The translations under genes were made by a program, and so were the position numbers. 60,000 bases of DNA from Antedon mediterranea (lineage: Eukaryota > Echinodermata > Crinoidea > Comatulida > Antedonidae), in NCBI RefSeq assembly GCF_964355755.1, contig NC_092670.1, forward strand, positions 25,595,795 to 25,655,794. The letters run 5' to 3'. The notes under the pieces were generated by a model, which was not told the origin of the DNA, did not search any database, and saw only the letters and a program-made list of their open reading frames with translations. Shown here one piece after another: positions 50,301-60,000 of this stretch; position 1 is the stretch's first letter; the number at the start of each line of letters is the position of its first letter.

Positions 50301-53300
50301 AAATCAGAAATTTTCCTATTACACCCTTTATAATATCTTCCTAAGATAGAAATATGGAACAATATCGTAATAGTAGAAACTAATGTTATCAAATCTACGT
50401 TTCGCGGTACATCTGAGAAAGGTAGTTACCAAGGTGGAGATTAGTACCGAAGTTTTTTCATTGTGCTCGCCTATGTCAGAATTAACCATAATTTATATAG
50501 ATGCTACACTGTATGTAATATTGTATACAGAAATGAGTGTATACTGTATATAGACACAAAATAGAGAGCAGACTAACATTTTATATGGCATAATCTTTTT
50601 TATTGTGCACAATATTCTAACGTATGATGTGCACATGGTTTGTCATGCGGATAACTAACTGTCAAAGTGACAAGTTCAGATCTAGTTACATACTGTAACT
50701 AGAACATTTTTCACTTCAGGTCTCCTTTAAAGTACAATTTACATTGGAGTAGCACAACCAGTTATCTTAGCTCCCTGTGCAAAGCTATTTCGCAATAGTT
50801 ATTAAATAATCACTTTTGAATTACTGTTATACTTTTTGTATCAACCAGAGGTAAAAAGCGGTTAGATGGTGAGGATGTATTTGGCAGTAAAGTGTCCGTC
50901 ACAATGAATGCCAAGCCCTACAAAGGCTCACCAATGCGCTCCTCGGGAAATTCAAGTAACAATAGTTTTAGATCAAATAAGGCGTCACCTAAAATTCAAA
51001 ATCGTGAAGATGAAAATGATGGTAAAAGAGAAGACACCGAGACTGAAACAGGTAATACTTTTGCAGACACCTTACTATAAATCCAGGCTTTCTAATTTTT
51101 TTTGTTATTACTTAAACCCCTTTCACATCTGACCTAGTGAATTCTCAATGTTTACAGTCACCGGGCACACATAGTGCTAGATTGATAGATAGAATATTTT
51201 TGATGTTGCACACCAAGGCTAACTCACTAAGTCCTTAGGCTTGTTTCAGGTGGGGTCCTTCTGTAGTGAATTAGAATTGGAGGATTAGATAAACGCAATC
51301 CTGATAAAAAGATAGGATTGGTAAATACTTTATTTTCTTTTCATAATTCTAATATAATACTAGTAAATTATAAATTGAATTTTAAACAATGTTTATTAAT
51401 ATCACAGATAACCCGATCAGAGGCAAAGCAATACATCCAAAAGTTCAAAGAGTCGTTGATGGTGTCTGGTTCCCTCCACAACAAATGGCAACCATCTCCA
51501 CTCCTGAGTTTTCCAGATCATCCACTTCATCTGCGAGGTATACTCAGTTATCTGCAACATTTAGCCCCATCATCAATCCAGCAAATACAGCCATGGATTT
51601 ATCGAATCGAGAGGTTGGTAAAGATTACCTTCATAACTGCCAGAGTTCTTATGTGGAGCATGCGACACATACCACCACTCATCATCCAACCTATAATGCA
51701 GCTTATCAACCGACCTATACTTCAGCAAATCATCCAGCCACATCTACACAGTCGGGTTTCCAGAACATTCTACCAATTATCTTGAATCCTAGAGAACCAC
51801 AAAAACCAGTAGAGTTGCATTTTCCATGTAATCTTCCAAATGAGACTGCTGCAACAGGTGTTTCTGAAGATATAATTTCTCATAGAGAGGAAGTATCCCC
51901 TACATCATCAAACATACCAGTTGTTACTGGTTCTTCTTGTACTGAAAGAACAGATCAGATGATTGGAACGTATGTTGCGCCATCAAGTAAGATGGAATCC
52001 TTAATGAGCTATGACCGTCAAGGTGTAGAAGATCTGACGTCTGGTGCAGAGGTTCTGGTGACTAATCTTGATCCCATGCTTAGCAAAAAAGAACTTAGAA
52101 GACAACTTATTACAGCCTTTACTGATAATTGCATTAGAGTAAGTTAAAAAATTAAACTTCCATAACTTTGTTTATTGTGAATTATTTTGGCGTTCATATT
52201 ACAGTATTTTAGGCACATATTTGAAAAATCAGCTTTCAGTGGCAGATTCAGACTTTTGAAATAAGGGGCCAGGCGCTTAAAAATTGTAAAAAGATGTCTC
52301 ATCTTTACATTGAAATTGTTAAAATGTAGGTTGGACAGGCCTATGACTTTTGGAACACCTCATGTTTTGGTAATTGTTTTTCAGTTTCAATTTTTTTTTT
52401 TAGATGGAGAATCTGTCTCTCCAAGCTCCATCTCAAGGTCATATCCAAGCTATAGTGGAAGTGAATCGTGTTTGTGATGGTCAGCTTGCTCTTGCTAAGA
52501 TAGGTGGTAGAAAGATTGGCATGCGAAGGGTGCAGTTGGCAGTGCTGCCAAGATCAAAATCGGGTGCAGATCATCTCAGGTGGGTCCATCAAAATATTTG
52601 TGTTTTGAACAACATTGTTTTCTCCTTTTTTTACGTGAAAATATAATAAATAAATAAGAGAAAGACTCCCAAAACAGACATTTTCCTACTGCTTTAGTCA
52701 AGGGCGGTCGCAGAACTGTTTTAAGGCGGTTTCCCATGAATCCAGGACTGTTTTTGTGCCACAAGCCCCCCCCCCCCCCCCCCCCCCCCATGGCGGGGCC
52801 TGTGTCGAAGCGAATTTGATTAAATGACCCCTAGATGGCCGGAAATTCTACTCTCGCACGTAAAATTCACGATAAATGGCACCTAATAGTTCGTCGGAAA
52901 TCACTCTATATCAAGCTACCAAACAGTAACATATAGGCTCTTCCAAAACTAGACTTCTATAACATTAATGATTATTATATATGATAAAATGTGATCTAAA
53001 TTTTAATTTAGTGACAGAAAAAAACATTTTAGCATGAAATTAAGGGTTAACCCTCCTGCGTCCGCCCCTGTTAGTTGTCCGAAATTATCACCTACTCAAA
53101 CCAGACAGAATTTTGAGTTTGAGGAATTTACTGTATAACTATTTTGTTAAGGTTGATGGTGACACCTATGCTTCAAGAAATGCCAGGAAAATGCTTGCCA
53201 TTTTACAAGTTTAAAGAAGTCTTTGAAAGCAGGTGAGTTAACGTCTGAATGGTTAACATAATATAACAAGATTATCATAAAGAATAGTTGGACCATATAA

Positions 53301-56300
53301 ATTCAATCTCTTTCTTGATGTTTTGTTGTTGAAAATCCTGAAGTGCTAGAAGGAATGAATAAATGTGGAATACCCCTACGAAAGAGAAAACAAAAGTTAT
53401 GTAATTTGTCAAAAGTTGGAAAAAGTTTAAAAAATCATATGTACTACCGGTACTACCGGGTATAAACAGACGTCGTTGAAATACGTATACCCGGTAATAC
53501 TGGGTATGGGAAAAACAATGATTTAATCGTATTTGCCTATACAGTAATATATAGCACCCTCTGTATTTTTTCGATGAACTTGAATATTTTTGCAAGTCAT
53601 TAACAATTTTTTCCAGCAAAAAAAACGGCCTTCTATAGTTGTATTATCGTCTTGAAAATAATGCGCCCTCTATAGTTATATTATATATAGTATAATATAT
53701 ATACTGTAATAGTATTTCTATCTTAGAAAGTTGTGTTGAGTAGCGTAATGGCGGCCATTTTGAAAGTAACACAAATTTACCAGCTCCAATAGGGCAACAT
53801 GGTGTTTATCACAACACGCAAAAAAAAATATTCTGAAACAATTGTTAGTTTTTGAACTATAGTGAATTTTTGGAAAATGTCATTATTTTCACGATTTTGC
53901 CCAAAAACTTTGATTTGTGCATAATTTTTATAAAACAAAAAAAATAATTCAATTTTTTTTAATATTTTTATTTGTTATACGTATCTTCCTCAATATCCAG
54001 TTGGAAAAACGTATTCCATAAGAATTTCTTATAAAAAATATAGTTTTTATCATTGATTCGATAAAAAACACGAAATCTAAAATACCTGTAATGACGTCAC
54101 ATGACGTCATCAATATGCAAATTACTTTTTTTTTATACCTAACTGTAAACTAACCCTTTGCCCATCACACAACACAAAAATAATTACACAATTATCTCAA
54201 TTAGTATTTTTTTGCAATTATTTAAAATATCATATGTTTTTCTTAAATATATATTACGCACAGAGGTGGGAATAATGCTCCGCAGTGAAAGGGTTAATAG
54301 TTTTTAAATTGTTTATTTCAGGTATAATCAGCAGCTGTTTGAGGAGGACCTATACCACATTTCTGATACAGTATTGGTCAAAGAGAATGGCTCAACTAAG
54401 TTAGTTTGCTTGACCATGCAACATCATCGTAGCACACCAAGTTCCTTTATGACATCATCGTCCAATGGATACAGACAGTCACCCTGGAACGTGCCTTACG
54501 AGCCACCAAAGTAAACAATTTGGAAAGTTTTGTTGTTGCTGTTGTAGTTAAATGTATTCTTCAGGTCAATTAGGACAATTTGAAAATGTTTGTTTGTATT
54601 TCTAGAGAGCTAGCAATTCCTCCGTGTGAGCCTTTCTGCAACCAGCATGATGATATTGGAATTGTGGTGAAAAATTACCAAATGAGGGCAGCAGAAATAG
54701 ATCAGAACGTAGCTGTCTCATTGAGAATATTTTCAGCGCAAGTTGAAACGTTACTCCAACTGCATCATGGGAGAATTCCTTTAATAAGGTAAATGATACA
54801 GCATTTTTAAGGACCTTTTTATTTTATAGGGCTAGGCAACATATTGGACAAATGACCTAATGCATAATTTGGTTGAAAATCAAAAGCTCCCTATTGTTAT
54901 CGCTAAATGGTGCCACAAGAAAAAAATGATTAGTTTTTAAGTCTTTGACTTTTTTTGACTTTGACTTTTTTTTTTTTTCATACATGTATTGTAACTTGTA
55001 ACATTAATACAATCATTTTGTATATTAATTTAAAACGGACATCTTTAGTTTTACCAGGTGCTATGCTGCTGAGTTTGAAAAACTGGAAGAGAATCCTGAA
55101 GGTGGAGTACCACTTGAACATCTGTTGATGTGCATTCCAGGTGTCAGGGTTGCTTTGAATACTAATGGGGTCAAGATTGTTTGCTTCTCTGGAAAGGGAA
55201 AGATCATTTTAGGAGATGGTAAGTTACTGTTACTACTTGATACACTTTTTAATATATATATTATATATAAAGCTCTGTCTACACTAGCAAACTAGTGAAG
55301 AAAAAAAATGCGAAGTGCCCATATATGGACATGATAATGTCATATTTGGGCATATCACTACCATATTTTGGCACACACTTTTTTTGTCAAACTAGTTTGA
55401 TAGTGTGGACAGAGCTTTATGAGATCTTGTATACAAGTGTTTTAATGATCTGTCCTAATATCTAAATTCAATTTTTTTTTTTATATTTATTGCAGATCTA
55501 GGACGGTCCAGCAGCCCAATCCTACCGACTCTCCTTTTCCAGTTTAGTAAGGAAGCAACCGAAGTTCTTAAACATAGTTCTTACTGCCGACTGGAATTAA
55601 ACCTCTTCCTGCAGGCATACAACCACCACTTTGGGAAGCAGTGTCACCTTATTGACTATGGTTATACTAAACTATCAGATATATTCTCAACTATTCCTCA
55701 TATTATTCAGGTGATTGTATGTCTTGACATTATACAGTAGTAGGCGGAACCAAGTCATCCAGGCAAAAGTGCTTGATGCAATGCAGAGTAGAATAGAGAT
55801 AGTCAAAAGTTATAGTTATGACTGCTAATGCAATATATGCTGTTTCATGGAGAATACCTCAATCTTATGAATCAAACTTACTAAACTTCATTATTAGTTA
55901 ACTAGACACCTGATAATTCTTGGTATTTGATTGTAAAGGTAATCTTTTCAAAATTGTCACTGCTTGGCTGTTTATTGGTTTCCATTTTTTAGTTTCAATT
56001 TCATAAAATTGTGATTTTACTTGTTATATTGTCGTTTAGCTGTTGGGTGCAGGTGATAAACAGATCCTCACATTGACACATCAAGTTCAAATTAAAAGGT
56101 TTGCTCAAGATGTCACGAAAGTGCTCCGATCCCAGGCAAGCAAACAGGTAAATGATAACTGATTTTCCTAACTAATTAAAAAATAAAACAATGCTGGTAC
56201 GGTATGGTCCTGTGTGCAGAAAACACACTAGTTGGCAAGTTTATGATACACAGTCTACTTTTACCACAGTTACTAAGAATACGTCTTTTCCCAAATTTTG

Positions 56301-58911
56301 TGCCCAGTTTTTCCACTGTGTTCCTGACAAAAATAAAAACTGACCAGGAAATACCCATCACTGTCCTTGATGCTCATAATCAGTTTATATATTTTTATGT
56401 ATTTAGGTTACATTGGAAGACTTGCCAGCAGCATTCCAGCGTTGTTTATCACGTCCATTCAACATTGTAGAGTATGGAGTGTGCGAGGTTCAGGACATCA
56501 TTGTTGATATCCCAAATACTGTGATCATGGTAAGAACACATTTGAAAAAGTTAATAATAACTGATACAGTTGGTATACTAAAAATTCTGTTGGCAATATG
56601 TTGGTTGTGTTACTTCTGATGGTGGACACTGAGACATTGTTTGTAATTTCATAGATTAAGAAATAGAAGGATATGCATCAGTTTGAGCTTCCATGACTCT
56701 AGCCGACAGAGCGCGGACCGCCAACTATGTTACGAAATAAACACAGTTTAATTAACTGTCGTTAACAACGAAATGGTCACGTGCCTAATAAATTGTTTAC
56801 TGCACATGCACAACAACCTTTAACCTTGTTGGTTATGCTTTCCCGAACTCTTGGTGGCATGATTAATATTTCATTATTTTAGCGCTAGCTGCTTTTGCGA
56901 CAAACAAAACTTTAACAAATATAATTATAACTTTTATGAATTTGAATTGAACGATCTCCCAGAAATATTACAAGATTATTAATATAATATAATTACAAAA
57001 TTGAATACAAATAGTTTGTAAATTTTAGTTCCCTTTGGTTTAAAAAAAAACGTCCATTTTGCCACATATGATTTCTACATGGTTACGGTTTGTTCTCCAA
57101 AAATGTAATAGTGCAGTGCAGCATCCTATGGAAGGCCGCGGTTAGAGACACAGAGTTCAAATAGCGTGTTTGTTTGATTGGCAGCAGTGCTTTAATGTAG
57201 ACGAGCGTGTTAGATGTTATTGTCAATGTGTATCCTTCTTTTCCTTAATCCATTGTAATACATACAGCTCATGGTTTGTGTTTGTTGAATAATATAGTTG
57301 TTTAGCAACTTTAGCATAACACATAAATTGTGATTTATTATACTTTGTTGTGTTTAGGTGGATGGTGTAGGAGATGATATAACATTGTCTATCCCTCACA
57401 GAGGTGAGTTGCTAATTAATAACAATTTAGTTTGCTTCACATTGCTATCTGTTTCTCATCTCATCACATAATCAGTTTTTATCTTCAATATGCCACCAGA
57501 TGTATTCCAAATCATTCTGTATTAATTACAATCAATTTTGAAAAGCAAACTCTTAAAAAAAACATGAAGATCTTGGTATAATTTTATATATAAAAACTCT
57601 GTGTGATATGTTGAACACAATGTTCTTAATGCATTTTACTATTAGACATATTCGATTGGTTGCTTATTAGCAAAAGATCTATTCACATTGCTCATAAATA
57701 GATCTAAAAATGGACCAGTGGAATAAGCCTATGATGTCCACAAAATGTTATCTTCTTGCTTACAAAAAATATAAAATCATTTCATAGATCAAACTCCAGA
57801 AGAGATTGTGAGAACACAGCGGTTTGGACGCGAGGTCGTTGACCTCATGTCTCACAAGCCCAATTTCAGCATGCCATTCCAACAGTTCATACCTGACTAT
57901 CATCATCATTTTGGTAGGCAATGCAAAGTAGCAGATTATGGGGTAAACAAACTGTTAGAGTTGTTTGAAGCAATACCAGAAATTGTTCAGGTAAAACATT
58001 TCAAACGTTAATACATTTGCAACATCCAGATGAATTGTGTCTGCTGCCTAACACATGTTTTCAAGATGACATTAGGGACTTTACGAAACTGGACGGTTAG
58101 GGGAGGTACAGCCTAGAGCATAAAATCATATACAGTTGACATAGCCGTTTTATTAGTTACGCACACCTTGCGCGAAGACGACCCGCGGTATCTCTCTCCT
58201 TCCCGGCGCTTGGCCTTCTGTATCGCTTGGCTCTGGTGATACAGCATAGGCATGCCTTCCTATCTAGAGGCCTAGCCTTCAAACGCTGCGCAAAATGTAA
58301 TGCTTTTAACACAGCCATTTGTTAAGTACATTATTTCTTCTCCGTAAACGGGAAAATGGAAACTTTATCACCCTCAAAAAGTTAAGATGACAGATTTTTC
58401 ACACTAAGCTCTGCTCACTTTGTTAAAGCTCATGCATAAATTATTCATGAACACCGTCCTGTGGCTTCCCGTCCTGTTTAGTAAAGTCCCTATTGAGTTG
58501 CTTTGAGTTTTCAAATCGTTAAGTTGAGAATAAAATGATTATGATCGAGCTGGGTTGCTAATATTTACAGAATACTCTAGATTGAATCTACCATTTAAAC
58601 TCTCAAAGTGGTCTTTAATTGGAGGAGGACCTTATTGACCTTTGAGCTTATTATTTCACCATATTACTTGATCTCAATTTCAGGTTGAGATTACAGGAAA
58701 TGACCGTCAATTAACGCTTACTCTAGTTGAGCGATTGTCAATCTTGGCCATCATAGTCATCAATCTTTTACGGCACTGCCACTTTAAGTCAATGGCGTTA
58801 TGTCAATTACTGCAGTTGTACAGGAGAGAGCAGGGACATCACTTACAACCAATTGATTACCAATGCAAGACAGTGGAACAAGTCTTTCAGAAAATGCCAC
58901 ATGTTGTAGAG
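44395..58911 (+). CDS. MARF1: MARF1, meiosis regulator and mRNA stability factor (5' part, 18 exons)
   Basis: MARF1 is an oocyte RNA-silencing endoribonuclease. Coding exons: 44418-45753 (exon starts 44395), 46241-46455, 48337-48454, 48762-48928, 49071-49240, 50849-51051, 51408-52138, 52404-52579, 53152-53232, 54322-54510, 54606-54788, 55049-55218, 55496-55710, 56040-56147, 56407-56529, 57358-57403, 57788-57990, 58684-58911. They join in phase to 1554 residues; the last part lies beyond the window. An in-frame TAG directly before ATG 44418 fixes the start. Domains: Cys/His-rich N-terminus (1-445); NYN nuclease (about 455-610) with acidic residues in [19 protein letters not shown] and [12 protein letters not shown]1 (about 613-695); RRM2 (about 949-1030); then at least five LOTUS/OST-HTH domains and part of a sixth, marked by [15 protein letters not shown] and [15 protein letters not shown]. 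The catalytic residues look intact. Confidence 0.95.
45927..46052. mobile_element. MITE copy 4 (GCTCTGTCTACACT family)
   Basis: Lies in MARF1 intron 1. The ends AAAACTCTGTCTACACTATC and TTTGATAGTTTAGGCAGAGC are inverted copies, with CAAACTAGTTTG near the right end. Confidence 0.8.
46520..46880 (+). mobile_element. LINE 3' fragment (plus strand)
   Basis: Encodes the C-terminal end of a non-LTR reverse transcriptase, [20 protein letters not shown] and [20 protein letters not shown], ending [11 protein letters not shown]. This is the tail found in Jockey/CR1-like elements. The 5' part is missing, as is usual for truncated LINE copies. It sits in MARF1 intron 2, facing another LINE fragment. Confidence 0.8.
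46892..48270 (-). pseudogene. Degenerate LINE reverse transcriptase (minus strand)
   Basis: Broken frames on the minus strand carry, in order, a pre-RT region (48270-48070, [20 protein letters not shown]), RT motifs at 47419-47150 ([56 protein letters not shown]), and YAGDTVIVG at 47095-46892. YAGD is the position of the catalytic YADD box, so the first Asp is lost. Several stops and frameshifts separate these pieces. The sequence is nearest, from memory, to Rex1/CR1-type LINEs. It is inactive. Confidence 0.85.
49241..50848. other. MARF1 intron 5, no element identified
   Basis: Contains a 91-codon plus frame at 49879-50154 ([20 protein letters not shown]...) that matches nothing I know and lacks splice support. 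The intron has no other visible structure. Confidence 0.4.
52767..52789 (+). repeat. Poly-C run
   Basis: About 23 consecutive C residues in MARF1 intron 8. The minus-strand Gly-rich frame here is a by-product. Confidence 0.95.
54092..54122. promoter_or_regulatory. Two CRE palindromes and an octamer in MARF1 intron 9
   Basis: TGACGTCA at 54092-54099 and 54102-54109, then ATGCAAAT at 54115-54122. These are exact CREB/ATF and POU-octamer consensus sites, one helical turn apart. A regulatory role is inference; the cluster could also belong to a repeat. Confidence 0.4.
55270..55417. mobile_element. MITE copy 5 (GCTCTGTCTACACT family), TA-flanked
   Basis: The best-preserved copy, in MARF1 intron 12. 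The ends AAGCTCTGTCTACACTA and TAGTGTGGACAGAGCTT are inverted. TA occurs on both sides (55268-55269 and 55418-55419), suggesting a Tc1/mariner-like target. Confidence 0.85.
58075..58500. mobile_element. 426-bp MITE with GGGACTTTAC ends
   Basis: The ends GGGACTTTACGAAACTGGAC and GTCCTGTTTAGTAAAGTCCC are inverted repeats of about 22 bp. TA flanks both sides (58073-58074 and 58501-58502). It lies in MARF1 intron 17 and encodes nothing. Confidence 0.8.
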
Positions 58912-60000
58912 GTAGATCTATTTCTCTCTCATTAATTTTAAGCCAATTTAAAAGATACATTAGATGGGTGTGATGAAGCACTTTCAGAAGAAAAACCTTT
59001 TTGCAGATTGCTATGAGACCTACAAAAAATACGTACAGGCCAAGTCTATTGAGATATCACAAACTTACTACAAACAACTGTATCATAATGAATCTGTTTT
59101 TAATTTTAAAAACTGATTGTTATAGCAATCATAATGGATGACATTTTAAAATTCCACATTGAGCACCTTTCCCCATGACTACAGAAATAACCTGGGTGCA
59201 GTACAAATTTTGTGGGAAAAAATTTGTGTTTGGTTTTTCTGATAGAGTATACCATATAGAAATCCTCATCCCAGGGTCTTGGTCAAAATTGTTTACAGCA
59301 CTTTTAAATTTTGTCCTATTATTACACACACAAATACTGTACCTATAACACACACAAATACATATATTAGGGGATAGGGAAGACTGTCAAGTTTTTGTCA
59401 CTTAGAGTTGTGTTATAATGATTAAAATTAGCAAAGGCTTACTTTAATAACACTTCTCATAGTAGTTGATGAATCGAGTCAATAACAATGCCATCATCAT
59501 GCCAGAATATAATATGGCGTACAATTTTGAGGGAAAAACCCACATTGTACAATTCTGCAAAAATTAGGAGAACTGAACAAATTAAAACCTTGCAAGATCT
59601 ACAAGACACTTCAGTGATCAGCGATTCTTCTCAGTCAGTGTTCAAAAATCTTTCCTAGACGCGCAATATACATAATGGCATATAATAGGGCCAACTATCA
59701 GATAGTGGTACTCATCTATTCCTCACATCATATGTTTGGTTGCTTTAACGAAGAGCAGTTGACCAAAGAAACGAGAGACAACTTGGTCTTGTACTACGAC
59801 AATGTAGAGTAAATGCTGGTTAAATCAATATAGGATTCGATCAATCTCTGGTATTGTGGAAGAAAAGTGATTTCTCTTATATATATACTGATCCTTTCCA
59901 TAAGCTTAACAAGTGACAAAAACCGTGAATTGGTTATATAGGTATTTGTGTGTGTTATAGGCTAAAATTTAAAAGTGCCATACAAGATTTTGCCCAAAAC
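58912..60000. other. MARF1 intron with inverted repeat cut by the window edge
   Basis: No further MARF1 exon was found. Arms at about 59278-59405 and 59909-60000 are inverted copies sharing GCACTTTTAAATTTT, ACACACACAAATAC and GTTTTTGTCACTT. The right arm may continue past 60000, so this may be a MITE or a local inversion. Confidence 0.65.

Noticed and set aside
51318-51785. 155-codon plus-strand frame
   Set aside because: It overlaps the MARF1 exon 51408-52138 in another frame. The accepted frame carries RRM2 and matches both neighbouring exons.

Overview
The window is animal nuclear DNA: about two-thirds A+T, with short exons bounded by GT/AG introns and many kinds of transposon. Three conserved genes lie head to tail on the + strand. 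They are the 3' part of VPS35L (1-5798), a complete USP36/USP42-type deubiquitinase (27226-35426) and the 5' part of MARF1 (44395 to beyond the end). All exon junctions used here keep phase from one exon to the next, so the gene models are strong. The proteins resemble vertebrate orthologues recalled from general knowledge. The repeats (a foldback element with long inverted arms, Helitrons, TA-flanked MITEs, many CTAGGCCTA motifs) suggest a marine invertebrate, perhaps an echinoderm, but the species cannot be fixed from sequence alone.

Layout. 1-5798: seventeen VPS35L exons, with a MITE and a SINE-like repeat in introns. 5799-7478: AT-rich spacer without a gene. 7479-21796: a giant foldback element of about 14.3 kb. 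It has near-identical inverted ends of about 335 bp and a probable 13-bp target duplication. Its interior is only a 181/190-bp satellite, inverted at 9452/9453. 22098-26670: a SINE-like repeat split by a 4.3-kb element with inverted ends, itself carrying a Helitron remnant, a degenerate tandem array and repeated GTAAC/GAGACAC motifs. 26671-35426: USP36. 35427-37439: its likely 3' UTR and spacer. 37932-41072: a minus-strand Helitron interrupted by a second, plus-strand Helitron of the same family, which is interrupted by a SINE-like copy. 41078-41389: a minus-strand coding remnant. 42280-44394: low-complexity and CTAGGCC-rich DNA, then an inverted duplication just upstream of the first MARF1 coding exon. 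44395-58911: eighteen MARF1 exons, with LINE fragments and three MITEs in introns. 58912-60000: intron or spacer with an inverted repeat cut by the window edge.

The three genes do unrelated housekeeping or germline jobs: endosomal recycling, nucleolar deubiquitination and RNA silencing in oocytes. Nothing suggests a shared pathway. The most unusual feature is the satellite-filled foldback element. The open frames across it are by-products of the repeat, not genes. The window also contains several transposons next to paralogous empty sites, so the order of insertion can be read directly.
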